From Epiperipatus broadwayi (lineage: Eukaryota; Onychophora; Udeonychophora; Euonychophora; Peripatidae), in the NCBI GenBank assembly GCA_028023455.1, contig JAQFVV010012498.1:558001-622000 (forward strand): DNA of 64,000 nt, given 5' to 3'. The translations under genes were made by a program, and so were the position numbers. Positions within the stretch are counted from its first letter, which is position 1. Every line of letters begins with the position of its first letter. Below the pieces are notes generated by a model. That model was not told where the DNA came from, made no database searches, and saw only the letters and a list, made by a program, of their open reading frames with translations. Positions 37,801 through 50,749 of the stretch are shown piece after piece.

Positions 37801-39382
37801 AAATTTTCTACCATCATTCAAGTATTATTAAAAATACTTTTGGAGAAATTGTAATTTCAAAATGAGTACATCTACGAATAAATGTTGCAAAATCAATTCT
37901 TTATTATCAAGATCATTTGAATTTCTGAATTTTATTAATAAATAATAATAAAAACAGAAAAGTTAAAATCAGAAATGACAATTTTAAATATGCAAATGAA
38001 AACCTGAATTCAGTATTTCAATACTAGCTATTACAACACATAAATTAACAGGAATAATGAACCAACTAATTTTGTTGGTCATGTCTTCTTTTTTAAGAAA
38101 AAGAAAATATACAGAATTAAGATTATTTTGATGTGTGTAAGCCTGTACAGTGTATTAATTTAATAATTTGTATAAAGTTTGTAAGAAGCATTAACCACTT
38201 ATCAATTCATCTAAACTGACACCATTTGAAACAGTTTAATTTGTATTTTGATTTCACAATAAAAAATTTAATTATTTACTCTTTTTTCTAATCTTGCCAC
38301 TTGCCACTGAATGAATATACATTCATTCATATATTTATTCTAAATGATCATGGAAAGATACATGAGGAAATTATTAAAAAAAATTGCAATATTTAAAAAT
38401 TCTGTTAAGTTTGAATTTCAAATATTTTACTATTAAATCAATGATAAAATATAGAAGTTATTTTAAATATTAAAATTATTTTAAAAGATTAATATAAGAA
38501 TTTATATATATATAGGTGTGTTTGAATTCATAATTTGTATATTTTGAATATTTTTGTATACCTATATTTATATTGAATAACAGAAGTATTTAAATATATT
38601 AAAACTTATTCATTATTGGCAAATTCCATGCTAGCTCTGCATAATATTACTGGTCAAATTTTGCTGATCACAATATTATTTAAACAATAATGAACATTTT
38701 GTCTGCCAATATCTGCTTTGTAATTTTATATTGAAGATTTCCAATAAAATGATAATGAATCTATATTTATACTTTTCATTTTTGTTCCTGTATGTCAGGA
38801 GTTATGAATAAAAAAACTATTGTGTAAAAGTCAAAATTTAGGACTCAAATACTTATAAAGCAGAAAACATTACAAAAGTTTGTTTGTTTGTTTTTTTGTT
38901 TAAAATTGTTTTCTTTCACTTGAAAGATAATTTATTTAATAAAAGTAAAATAATTTTATTTTTTCATTATATAATATTTGTAGAAGAATTTAAATTTACA
39001 TTAAAAACAAAAAAAAAAGGGGGGGGTAGTTTTACCTGACGTGATTCTGTTTGAAAAATAGTCTAAAAATCTCTAAAATCATTAAATGCAAGAAAATTAT
39101 TAACCTATTTAATAAAATACTCTCTAAAAAAAAAAAAATACAGACCTAAATAATAATCATCACATATACAGATTCTGTTTTCTCCTCTCTTTTATTTAAA
39201 ATTTTCATCGGTCTTCTTCCAGAAATAGATTGTGGAAAATTCATCTATATTAATGACATGTTTTGACTTCACTAAAAAGATCTTTTCCTAAAATAGAAAG
39301 GCTTTTTAATAAAGATTTGAGAAGTTTGGAAATATTTTTCAAAAACTACAATTTTATTCATAATTCCACAAAAACTGTATAT
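31844..39382. other. AT-rich stretch without a recognised gene
   Basis: The parts at 32470-32760 and 34800-35460 are somewhat less AT-rich but give no protein motif I recognise. Poly-purine/pyrimidine runs are common, including an A-run followed by seven G at 39007-39027 within the next kilobase region's left side. Confidence 0.4.
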
Positions 39383-39430
39383 AAATTTATTTAAACGCAC
39401 ATTGATTACGTAAGTAATATTCATTAAGGC
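39383..39430 (+). repeat. Third, partial copy of the 31.7-kb repeat
   Basis: AAATTTATTTAAACGCACAT and GATTACGTAAGTAATATTCA then TTAAGGC match 31731-31773 except for a 5-bp duplication (GTAAGTAA) and a few substitutions. Confidence 0.65.
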
Positions 39431-39854
39431 ATATTCAACTTTTCATTTAAACAACAAACAACTTGTAAATTGAATAAAACCTTATACAACAAAAGATTAA
39501 ACCATAACTCTACTCTGCTAATTAGAAATAGCATTAGATCACAATGTAACTTATTTTACTCATTTAACGAAGATTAGAATTTCCTTGGAAATGTGACTAA
39601 GTTAAAATTGTGATATAAATACTATTTATTAGCACTAACATGTTTCATACTAAATAATATAAATTTATCTGGGGGGAAAATGCATTAAACTTCTGGGTAT
39701 ACAATTAAATATTAACAAGATAAATATTATAGTCATACTCAAGTTCACTTCTTTGTAGTGACTTTCATTTTTTTCACAAGTTTCTTCATAAAAACTGTAT
39801 GAAAAATTATTATCTAGTTAATAACTTCTATTCCACCACATAAACACGTGAAAA

Positions 39855-40004
39855 GACAAGTGATCTCCAAGATGGATTTCATGCTGTACCAGCACTCATC
39901 AGTTGGTCCTCACAATCTCATATATATATTATTTTGAATTGTCATATTTTGATTTATCAATCTTATTCTATTCACAACTTTGACACAAATCACTTCAGAT
40001 AAAT
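39855..40004 (-). repeat. Solitary retrozyme-like repeat
   Basis: The unit shares the hammerhead and, on the minus strand, ATTTATCTGAAGTG...GTCAAAGTTGTGA with the tandem array at 54.7-55.86 kb. Internal sequence is shortened to about 85 bp between these blocks. Confidence 0.65.
39860..39913 (-). ncRNA. Hammerhead ribozyme motif (solo copy)
   Basis: On the minus strand the core reads CUGAUGA, stem-loop GUGCUGGUACAGCAU, then GAAA and a cleavage site AUC. Stem I is GUGA-GGA-CCAA against UUGG-AGA-UCAC (two helices around a 3/3 internal loop); stem II is six pairs including one G-U. All catalytic-core bases are present. Stem III (AUCCAU) has lost the perfect AUGCAU self-complementarity of the array copies, so dimer formation would be weakened. 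The sequence to 40004 (CACAACTTTGACAC, CACTTCAGATAAAT) is the same repeat family as 55799-55830. Confidence 0.7.
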
Positions 40005-42032
40005 GATTCTAAATAGATTGCATTTACAATTAATTCATTAAATAGTTTCACTACCTAAGTCATGCCTCAAATCAAGATCTCCTTATTTGGATGCTCACTC
40101 TAGAATTCCTTCAAATAATCCAAGAATTACAGCATAATAAATGAACATCTAGAAAACCCAAACAATTTTCTTCTTCAAACCTCAAAAAGAAAAGCAGCTG
40201 GATTTGATCTGCAGTCTCATGAATAGAATGAGGATCATCATGAATGATGTGCTTATCTAATTTAAAATTAAAAATTAAACAAGCTACAAACTACATAATT
40301 AATGACAAACAAATTTATACAGATAGTGGCATGCAATAAAATGTCAACAACAAAAAACAAATATTGCAATAAATTTATAACATTCAGCTGCTCACATATC
40401 ATACCATTTACTTTTAAAATTCTGATTTCTTGGTATAGTACATAAAATTGTTTCATAAGTCTATAATAAAAAGACCAGCATATTTCTGTACAATACCTTA
40501 AAGCTTCTGCTTCACTTTCAATTTATGAAAGTATTATAATTCCTATTAATTTAACCCTCAAGGAACATATAAAATTCATTTTTCTTTTTCAAACATACTT
40601 TCATATATTATATTTTCACTACATTAGGATATCAATATTTCTTAAATGTATTATGCAAAGAATAATAATGAAATTTATTGTGAGAACCATTTCTTGTTGC
40701 TTAGCTAATAATTTAGCTATATATCCATTTGTTTTTGCCTATCATTGTTGATGATCCATCTGTAGTCAAATATATACTAATTTATAGAATAGCAGGCAAA
40801 ACTTTTCTAAAAAGTCTATATAGTTTCATAAAAATATATCTGATATAATGAGATGAATAAATGAAATAAAGTTCATGAGTGTTTGTGGAGAAGAGAATCT
40901 ATGAATCAAAATAATTGGATTAAACTTAGAGATCATCCTGCAATGATCAATAATGATTGAAAATGCTAATGATTTTACTTAAACTGACAAAGTTTAGTAA
41001 ATAGACAATAAAAAATAAATGAATTAGCAAAACTGACTCCCTCGAGCTACAAAGCAATCACAAATATACCAACTAATATTTGATATTTTTTACATTCTAA
41101 AATATGTCAACAAGTGAGATTTAATAAATATATAAATTACTTGCATATTATAATCATAAAAATGTATTATAATAAAGACAGTTACAATTAAAAAAAAAAA
41201 TTTATGAATTATAATTTTAAAATGAAATATTGTAATTTGTACATCATCAAATTTTAATATAGTATGAAGTCATGAATATCGAGGGCTGCATGTTTGATAT
41301 CTCTAATGCAGATCATATTTGTATACATATTTATACAAATAAATATATAGCTTATAAGCATAATCTGCTTTTCTACTAAGTTATGATGTGTTTGGAGAAA
41401 CATTTGAAACTTGTGGATGAAATTCACATTTAAACATTGCATTAAAAATTTAAATTTAATATTTGCTAAACATGTAATATCAAAAAAGAATGTTTAATTT
41501 TAATCTATTCAGTTTTTTGCTATTTACAATTAATATAATATTATTGAATGATAAGCTGGGATGAAATATTTTATGACTGAAAAAAAATTATTGGCAAAGA
41601 TAAGAATGCTAATAAATATCTTTCAAAAATTATCTAGTAATCAGAAATATATTAAATTATTTTAGAATAATTAAACAAATACTGCAGTACAATTTTTAAA
41701 GGAATTGTTTTATAAAAGACAATCTATAGTCTCATAAATAGTTTAATCCATACATTCAGTAATAAATTTATAAATTAAATGCATAAATACATGTATATAT
41801 GTTAAGATTTTTTCTGATAAATTGAGACAACTAAATAGTAGTTATTATTATAGAGTAATATTTGATTATCTTTAATAGAAATTTATCATATATTAGTACC
41901 AAAAATAATGTAAAACAGTAAATAAATTTAATACATGTAGAATATCAATCTGGAATCTTTAATTCTGCCTTTTCCAGAATTTCCAGATTTCAACAATATA
42001 CTTTACCTCTCTCCCTTATAAATCTTATGTTC
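40005..42032. other. AT-rich stretch without a recognised gene
   Basis: Only short AT-driven frames (40268-40456 and 41254-41442 minus) that show no motif. Confidence 0.5.
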
Positions 42033-42299
42033 TTTTAAAGCAGGGATCAGCAACCCCAGGCCTGTGGGTCATATCCAGCCAATGAGAGATTCTGTCCAGC
42101 TTACCAACTGGATACCAATTATCTAGAAATTAGATAACTAGTAGCCAATGGTTTGATATCAGTAAAAATTTATTTGCAATTATTAAATCTCATCACATTA
42201 CCATATGTGCAGATACATTTGTTTTCATTGTTTCATATTTCCCCATACTGAATTCTTTTTTTCTCTTTCCTTTCCAAAAGTTCCTTTTTTCTGAGCAAA

Positions 42300-42800
42300 A
42301 ACAAATCCATGGAAAAGTAGATCTTGAGTGCCAAAATTTTAAGAAGATTTGACACTTAGCTATCTTTTCATTGAGAACATCGCGAAATGTATTTGTCTGA
42401 TTTGTCCAGACTAAGGCATTATAAAACTCATCATAATCATTACAACTGTTTCCCTGGAAAAACACGAGAAGATGTGAAGTTGTGCAGCTGAGAAATACTT
42501 TAACAAAGCAGTCATCCTTTTTCACAAGAAACGTTGAAGAAATTGATCAAAATATTCATGCTAGCCATGAGGTGTCTAACTAATTTCAGAAAAGATGAAA
42601 CCTTTTACTGATGGATAATTCTTTAAAAAATGTATGTTAACAGTAATGGGTATTGTTTGTCCAGAAAAAAAGAAATTATTTTCTGCAACAAACTTATCAG
42701 CAAGAACTATAACAAGATGAATTGAAGAATTGGTAGGAAATGTCACAAGTGGCTTAAAAAGTATTTTAAAAAAATCTGGAACTTTATTCCATTGCTATTG
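42300..42800 (+). pseudogene. N-terminal part of GTF2IRD2-like hAT transposase
   Basis: Plus-strand translation with stops and shifts gives YLFIENIAKCICLIC (BED-type C-x-x-C), AAEKYFNKAVIPFHKK, ASHEVSN and FSATNLSARTITR-like remnants, leading into FYSIAIDETTD. This is the order in GTF2IRD2/ZBED-type hAT proteins: BED finger, helical linker, RT/x-R-x-x-D block, first catalytic Asp. The open 110-codon minus-strand frame at 42193-42525 is its antisense shadow. Confidence 0.6.
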
Positions 42801-43174
42801 ATGAAACCACAGATATGATGGATACTTGCCAACTTGCAGTATTTATGAGGGATGTAATACTAACATTGGATATTGTGGAAGAATTTGTACAATTGATTCC
42901 TATGATGGTCACTAGTACTGGAGAAGATATTTTGAGAGGTATTATAAAATCTATTTTTGAAATAAATTTTAATTTATCAAAGCTTATTAGAGTAACCACA
43001 GATGGAGCACCAGCGATAGTTGGAGAAAAAAATGGTTTTATTTCATTGCTTCAAGAACACATTGGTATTGATCACAAACTAATCAAACTTTACTGCATTA
43101 TTCATCAAGATGCATTATGTGCAAAGTCATTGAATTTTAAGGATATCAAGGCAGTTGTTGTAAAAAAACAGTGA
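42800..43174 (+). pseudogene. Catalytic region of GTF2IRD2-like hAT transposase
   Basis: The frame runs from IAIDETTDMMDTCQLAVFMR through EFVQLIPMMVTSTGEDI, IRVTTDGAPAIVGEKNGF and KLYCIIHQDALCAKSLNF. It has the first catalytic Asp in IDETTD, the second in TTDGAPAMVG-type sequence and the C-I-I-H-Q-(D/E)-A-L-C-A-K block, all characteristic of the GTF2IRD2/ZBED hAT group. It ends at a stop after VVKKQ. This is the best-preserved transposase segment in the window. Confidence 0.85.
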
Positions 43175-43595
43175 ATTTTGTACTATCACTGTTAGTTTCA
43201 AAAATTTCTAAAACAAATTGAGGCAGAATATAACAATCTTACATATTTTTCAAATATTCGATGGGTTTAGCCAAGGAAAAAATACCAGAATGAGTATTTG
43301 CATTAAGAGAAGAGACTGCTATGTTTTTAGAGAGCAAAGACCAAGCTAATTTTTGCTTTCAGGATCCACAATAGATTGTCAAGTTAGCATTTATGGTAGA
43401 CATCATGACCCACATGAACAATTTGAATCTTGGGCTTCAAAGAAGGAACAAGCTTATATTCTAAATATTAGTCAAATTAAATGACTGCTTGTGAAGAAAA
43501 ACTTATGACTATGGGAATCACAACTTCAGATAGGCAATTACTCTCATTTTCCAAATCTCCAAAATTACAAGAAAGATATAATACGAGATCTTTTT

Positions 43596-43934
43596 GTGGC
43601 CTCTATTCAGGATTTAAGAAGTGAGTTTTCCTCTCATTTTGTGGACTTCCGGCAATACAGAAATCAATTTATATTATTTGGTTCTCCTTATGAAATTAAT
43701 ATAGAACAAGTTGCAGAAAAATATCAGTTGGAGTTAATCAACTTACAATGTGATGGATTTTTGAAATCACAATTTCACTTTGAGTCCACTGCTAACTTCT
43801 ACAAGAAATGTGTATTGCCAAGAAGACAATATAAAAACATATTGAATAATGTAAAAATGGTGATATCATTATTTGCAAGTACATATGCTTGTGAACAACT
43901 TTTTTTAAAGATGAAATGTACGGTGACCACCTGA
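43596..43934 (+). pseudogene. C-terminal dimerisation region of GTF2IRD2-like hAT transposase
   Basis: The frame contains DLRSEFSSHFVDFRQYRNQF, then LFGSPYEINIEQVAEKYQLE, LINLQCDGFLKSQF and MVISLFASTYACEQLFLKMK. The L-(F/Y)-x-S-T-(Y/A)-x-C-E-(Q/R)-x-F-S-x-M-K motif is the conserved end of the hAT dimerisation domain. The frame is separated from the catalytic part by about 420 bp of disrupted coding sequence that still yields related words (TSDRQLLSFSKSPK, LNLGLQRRNKL-like). Confidence 0.85.
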
Positions 43935-44308
43935 ATGATGTTTTTCTTCTGACATCAACAACCATTTCTCCTGATCTGAAGAAGTTAGTAAGCAATAAGC
44001 AGAAACAAGTGTCACATTAATTAATTTTCCATTTCTATTTACATTTTGTTTATAGTAAGGCATTTACAATTTTTTTGTTATGTTTGCAGTAATTAGTTCT
44101 TTTACTGTTATTCCTACAGTAAAATAAGTAACCTTGTTTAAATAAAATTACATTGATTTCCTTGTTTTCTTTAAATATCCACATGAAAACAGCTTTCTGG
44201 AAAGAGCGGTCTAAGATTGAGATGATTTTTTTGTACTACATTTGATATCATGGTCCTCCTTCAAGGCACTGCACTCTCTCCAAAAGGTTGCCAACCCCTG
44301 TTTTAAAG

Positions 44309-47300
44309 TAATGGAGATTTTTTAAGTAAATATTAATTTCATTATCAACAATTTTGAATATATACACTAAATATTTTCTGAATAATACATTAATTTTTAT
44401 AGTGATACAAAATCTTTTTGCAACAGTAATATACAAATATACAGAGATTCTTTATATCATCCATTTATTGTGTTTTATATCATAATGCATATTTAGTGAC
44501 AATCTGCTCAAAGCCCTAATGCATAAATCAAAATTATTATTCACAACAACAATTTATGCAAAAAAAAATGATACAAAATCAAAAATGTAATGATGCACAT
44601 AAAGTTAATTACATACGCATAATGTATGGTTAGATTTTAATGAAAACTAAAATTCAAATTTTAACAGAACACAGATCATTAAACTTCTATTTTCTTGCAT
44701 AGATATTCTTTTTTTTTTTTGTAAATTCCTCATAATAATATTCAACCGCAATCCTATCAGTGCTGGAAGTGTCACTAAACTACATAATTCTAGTAATGTA
44801 ATTATTTCCCCAAATTTGATTAAGCTTCTTTACAAGAATAGCAATTACATTTGAAATCTTAAAAAAAAAATCCTCATACAAGTACTCCCTCTTTTAACAG
44901 ATGATCATCTCACTGAAGTTATTATCTGCTATTTGCTTTTGATTAATCCATATTAACAAGTTTCTATTTGTCCTGTGATGCTATAATGTAAATTGCTGGA
45001 TGCATTCTTTAATTCAACATTATTTTTTTAAATGAAACAAATCATTGATTTAATTATTATATTCAGAATCTAAATCAACCTTCATTTTACTGCTATTTTA
45101 GAAATAGTGATTTTTTTCCATTTCAATACTGATTAATTTTTTGACTATTTTTGTTTCGTCATTAATATTTGTTTGCAAATGAAAAAAATTAAAATGAATA
45201 AATTGCTGAAATAAACTAAATGGTAGTAAGCTTAAAACAAGATAAAGATGTCTGATACTTTACTCAAAACTGAAACAATCTGAAAAACATTACAAATATG
45301 GCTGCTATATCAGCCAATAGCATCATTGTAACACTGACATTTCAGCCAATGGCATTTAATCAATTTAATGATTTCATATTTAGCACCTAGATTTCCACTG
45401 CTTTTTTACTTTAAGATTATTTTGAAATTATATATTTTTTGACATAACATTAATCAGTTTTCAAAATTATTACATATGACCCATCCAGGAAATACTTTTT
45501 AAAAAATATAGATATTTTTACTAATAAAAATACACTAAATTGATAACTAAGTCTTATATGACAAAAAATGCTTTAATGAGAACAAATTTTTTATTGTGCT
45601 GTTTATTATTCTATAAGCCTTCATTGTACCAAACATCATAATAATTGATTGGTTTATTACTTGCACTTAAAGTCCAAACACTCAAAGACAATTAAATCAA
45701 GATCCATAAAATTCATGCTTCAGATTCCGCCATTCTATATTGCACAAAACAAGGGCTTTAAATAGTAACAAAAACGTTTCCTGGTTTTATTAAATGTATT
45801 TAATAAGTTACCAAATATTTATCAAAACAATAATTTGCTGTACTGATTAATCTCTTCAACTTCACTTCCTTATTTACAAAGCAGATAAAGTTATTCAGTG
45901 ATTAGTTCCATTCTTCTATATAGTAATTTGAAGTAAACTTTTTAAAAAAAAAGATGAATAAGCTTTTAAAAAACTTCAATGCATTCAATAATTTCTCTAA
46001 CTTTAAAATAAATATCTTCTAGACATAAGAATTACAAATATTAGAACATAATGTGCATTGAAATACATAAAAACAACAAAATAAAAAACAAGGTTTTCTC
46101 TTTCAATTAAACATCAAAATGATAATCGATCAGAGCAACATTTTTTCTACAATCTAAAAAAAAAATTATATATTCTTGTTTGGAGCTGAATATATACATT
46201 CACAAGTATGAGATTTGTCAGCACAAGACTTAGATAGATCACTGCAAGATTTTTTAAAAAAGGCAGCTACCATTTCAATAAATATGTGTAAAATTTATAT
46301 CTTAATTAATTTAAGAATTTTAATGTTTATATTTTCTGATAGTTTATTATAATTATTTTTCTGGATAAGTGTAAATAAAGAACTAATATTGAGGCAATAA
46401 ATGTATTGGTTCTATTGTATAATTATATAACAGTTTACTATTATACATTTATATGTATTATAAAATAGTGGAACAATAATGAAGAAATGAAAAACCATGC
46501 TTAGATGCATCCAATAATATTAAGATTGCTATTCTATAATGAACACTGAACTGAAGAAATTGTTACAATTTTTATTAGTTTGATGAAAATCAATGGTATT
46601 GACAATGATCAAGTGGTTTATAATTTGATCTCAGTCCCCTTTCATAACACTCTGGAGTTATGGATTTAATTTTCTATTATATCAATGGTAAAATATATCT
46701 AGGTGTCACATATTTCAGTGTATTCTAAAAACAAAACAACAATAGATTTACTGAGTTACAAAAAAATATATAGGAATGAAAAAATTAAGTATATCTTTTA
46801 AAACATAATTGATGAGCCAATAATTCATAGTTTGTATAAATAAAAATGAATAGATTAATTAAAAATTTATCATTAAATAAGCAAATGAATAGAATCTAAT
46901 GCCAAATCTCATTTGAACTTGAATAATGCACAAAACACATTTCCATGTTTTACCATATATGAATGAAACAGGAAATATTGATAATGAAAATCAAAAATAT
47001 AATCCCCAAATAGATTTAAATAAGGGTGTGTGTGTTGGATTAAATGAATGAGAAGTCAATACAAGTTTCACTGCTAATACTGGAAATAAAAGTTTAAAAA
47101 TAATCAAAAGCTGAAACGGAAAAATTTTATAAATATAAAAACAATTTCAAAGAAATATTTTTCTTCAGTTTTTTTTTTTATACATAAAATATTACGCAAT
47201 AAAAAACATGATAGCATCTGGATCATTTTTCACCCTCATTATAAACCAGTTCTGAAATTTCTTTTGAATGATCACTCGAAAATAGCAATATATATGTTTC

Positions 47301-50290
47301 AGATAGTATGAGACCTTACATATGCAGTATATTTTATGCTATTCAGTTAGTATGCAACATCTGAACCAATAAACTAATGTTTTAATAATTTTATTTCCTA
47401 AACATATTTAGCAGATATTGATTTGATTATATGCTACCCCCCCCCCCATCTCAAAACTAATAAAGTGAATTCTGTCAATCCTCAATCACCTTTCAAAATT
47501 ATTTTTTTAATATAAAAAGAAAAGCATTTGCTTCACATATCATCAAAACTATATATGCATGTGTACTTTTTAAAAAAGATATTTTTTATTATAAAAACAT
47601 CAACTAAGCAACAATTACTGCAATAATTCAGTCATATGATTGGATAGAAGATAGGTATCAGAGTTGTTGTTTTTTTTTAAAAAAAAAACAAACTAAAAGA
47701 TATGTCATAATAATGAGGTTAGCAGTCAAAAGCTCAGCTTGGATGTCTGATGCTAGATTAATCTCACTCTTAGTTTAAAAAATGTTTGCAAAGCAGGGTG
47801 ATGTGGAGTTTATAAAAACCTTGTACTAAGCTATTGTCAAAAGCTACTGTTTACTGACTCAATTATGTAACCAATTTCACTAAAAGGAATGTAGAAGGGA
47901 AATACCCCTGACTGAAACTTTCAACTAGCCATATGTATTCATCTATCCAAAACCAAAGTTGTCTCAATTTATGTTAAACTGAAATGAAAATAATTCTAAA
48001 TGAATAAATTAACTATTAAAAAAGCTCTAACAAGAAAAAAAATCTGTAACTTAACAGATTGATCTAACTACTATCTTCAAGATCTACCAAAAAAAACCAC
48101 TAAACTAGGCAAAAAAAATCCATGCTAAAATGAGATATTATAGAGTGCTTTACCTAATACATTTAAAATGCTACTTTTTAAAATAAAAAAATACTAATTG
48201 AAAACAGTGAATAATTTTTTAGTTGTTTTTGTTGAAGAAGATTTTTTTTTATTTGTATTAAAATGGTATGAGGACATTCTCATTTTCAAAAGTAAAAGGG
48301 AATAAAGGTTCAAGTTAAAATTATTTTCCTTTTTTTTTTTTTTTTATGAAATATTTTTTTAGGATTTGCTTGTTTTAGGGAATAGCTCATTTAGCTTAAA
48401 TATTAATTAAGAAAAATCAGAAAATAATATTTATATTATATAACACTCTGTATATTGCATCAATTGGGCTAATCAATATGTGGGTTTAACATATTATCAT
48501 TTTATATTAAATAATTTCTGATTTTTTTTTTTCTGATATCTTATTCTCCTAGCTAGTTGTTCAATAAATTAGAAATGTGCATGGCTGATTTCATCATAGA
48601 GATGTGCTTTGAGGGGGATTTATAAGTTATCCGAGTGAAATTATTTAATGATAAAAGAAATGTATGTATCCCTATAGTCATTATAATCTCAAAGCTTAAT
48701 TCTGGCATAATGGACTTTGCAATATATAAATGTGAGCAACTGTGTGTGGACATGCAGATAGTTTTCTGTAAAATTATTTGGATGATACTAAGGTGAAAAG
48801 TCCACATCTCACTTAATAGATTTATGATGTTCACTGGTTTACTGAGGGCCGGTACACTCAAGTTATCAGATGGCCCAGAGTATTTATGATGATCAGCATT
48901 GATACAACAATTCCAGTATTTTTGATGTAGCATTATTTTTAGCTATTTTGAGTACTTGTATATGTGCATGTAGTATATGCTTAAATTTGGCAAAGGTTAG
49001 ATAATGATTAGTTTAAGATTTATAATGTATCATTTTTAAATGAAGTCTCAAAGAATGACTGTTAATTTTTAATGATAGTTGCTAGTAATGCCATGTTATA
49101 ATTTAAAATTACTTATACTGACTACCAATGCTAATTTTTGCTAATTTTTTATGTTCAGTAAAAGTGATGCCCTTGTTGACTATTTTCTGCTTGTTTGTGA
49201 TGATTTCCATTATTCCGTATACTCCTCAATTGTAATCTTTACAAATAACATTAAACATGGGATTTGAATCATGCTTCACCTTGTATCTACCTTTATTCCA
49301 TCACCCTGTATAACCTTCAATTGGAACCATTATAAATAATCTCCATGGAAGCTTGAATAATGTTTCACCCTTTATCCTTTTTTCCATCACTATCCTCAAT
49401 TGTAACCAGATGCCCAATTTGCAGCTTGAATATCTAACCTCATTCATACTGTTTCATCATCTAAAATTAAAAGTATTTCTCAAAATAAGTACAATGAAGT
49501 GATATTCTTTCTAGTTCAATATTACATAACAATACTGCTTCAACATAAAATATTAACTTATTTGTATTATGAAAAAATCTACCATAGTAGAGTCCTCCAA
49601 AAAATGACATTTTATAAAGTCTTATCACCAAAAAGATCTACTATCATTATTTCTCTCATGCCCTTTCAAGAAATATTTTATCTTCTGCTCTATTTCAAAA
49701 AGTATTATCATTCAAAAGTTAATCAGTATTTTTTTTAAAAAAAAAAGAGAGATGCTTTAGCAGTAGATTCAAATTAAAGTTTTGTCAAGGCTACAAAACA
49801 GTAAGTGAATTAATCTATAATTTTTAAATACTGATATTCTATCATCTTTCATCTATTATAAATGTCTACATCTATTCTTCAAATTTCTCTTTAAGAGTAG
49901 GCATTTTTCTTCAATTATTTATTTATTATATAGATAATGCAAATGGAAAACCAATTAAATAACCAAAATTAATCAAAATGATTTTTAAAATAATTTTCTC
50001 TGATAACTCAAGTCAGTTATTTTTACCACTAGACTAAACTGCTCAGAGCTTTCATTTAATCATTAATTTTGTCATCAAATGAACAAAAACAAAGTTCCAC
50101 ATTTTCAGAATACAGCAAACAATTGGATAACATCCATAACATTATTTTTAATAAGTGATTTTTAATATATTTTATTCTCAGACAGATTCCTAATTAAATG
50201 ATTAAAAATTATTACATTAAATCATAAAGATCTGCTAATGGGTGTACAAAGCTGAAACACAAACAGGTAAGCTATTTTCAAAAATACATA
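44309..50290. other. AT-rich stretch without a recognised gene
   Basis: It includes a poly-C run (47436-47446), several poly-A/T tracts and a 126-codon minus-strand frame at 48553-48933 whose plus strand is also open for long stretches. I find no family motif in either strand and do not call a gene. Two TCAGCCAAT(A/G)GCAT words lie 38 bp apart at about 45310 and 45344. Confidence 0.45.
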
Positions 50291-50296
50291 TGGGAA

Positions 50297-50370
50297 GAGG
50301 GCTTTATATGGTAGTGGTTATTGTCTTGCCTTGTTATGCCTATGTTACAGTGAATTTAGAAATTCTCCAG
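50297..50370 (+). repeat. tRNA-derived retroposon fragment
   Basis: TATATGGTAGTGGTTATTGT followed by CTTGCCTTG and GTGAATTTAGAAATTC gives a recognisable D-arm/A box and a decayed B box. The layout parallels the 7125 copy. Confidence 0.4.
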
Positions 50371-50649
50371 ACAATTGAAAAATAACCTAGTTACATTGAA
50401 CTAACCTTACTTACTATTTTCACACCTTAAATCATCCATAAAAGAGCAAAGGTATCTACAGTATTACAGTGTTTTTATAATTTCCTTCATTTTTCAATAG
50501 CTAGATATTCAAAACCCACCAACACTGGTCTGTAAATAGTTATCTAGTTGTTCTTAGCTAAAGGTTATTCAACTCTAATACAAAATGTATATATAGGTAT
50601 TATCTTTTAATTAAATCAGCAGCAAGAATTACAATCTCGATTCTGTAGT

Positions 50650-50745
50650 CCAGGCAGAATATGATGTTAAGGGAACTGCTTGCTTACAAGGTAGCTGCGC
50701 TGACCTCTTGGCTGCCAATGCTTGACTGGATATTTTGCTTTTAAA
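50650..50745 (-). repeat. tRNA-like retroposon related to the one at 29953
   Basis: The minus strand reads GTCAAGCATTGGCAGCCAAG, AGGTCAGCGCAGCTACCTTG and TAAGCAAGCAG. This aligns with GTCAAGCGTTGGTGACC...GGCTAGCATAGCTGCTTT of the 29953 copy. The B box is poor. Confidence 0.45.
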
Positions 50746-50749
50746 GATA

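Larger units (their letters stand above)
42041..44300 (+). mobile_element. GTF2IRD2-type hAT transposon with 8-bp target duplication
   Basis: Inverted ends are CAGGGATCAGCAACCC (left) and CAGGGGTTGGCAACC (right, reverse complement). The flanks are identical 8-bp direct repeats TTTTAAAG at 42033-42040 and 44301-44308, which is diagnostic of hAT insertion and fits an nTnnnnAn target. Inside, the plus strand carries transposase pieces in order (BED-like from about 42320, catalytic 42800-43174, C-terminal 43596-43934) interrupted by stops. The element is 2260 bp. The intact duplication suggests it is younger than the hAT at 8.2-10.9 kb, though its gene is dead. Confidence 0.92.

Noticed and set aside
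42193-42525. 110-codon minus-strand frame in the hAT element
   Set aside because: The plus strand translates to the BED-like part of the transposase in the right order, so the minus frame is its shadow.
48553-48933. 126-codon minus-strand frame, the longest ATG frame in this stretch
   Set aside because: The plus strand is also open for long parts, neither strand shows a family motif, and surrounding sequence has no promoter or splice structure. It may be an old transposon but I cannot support a call.
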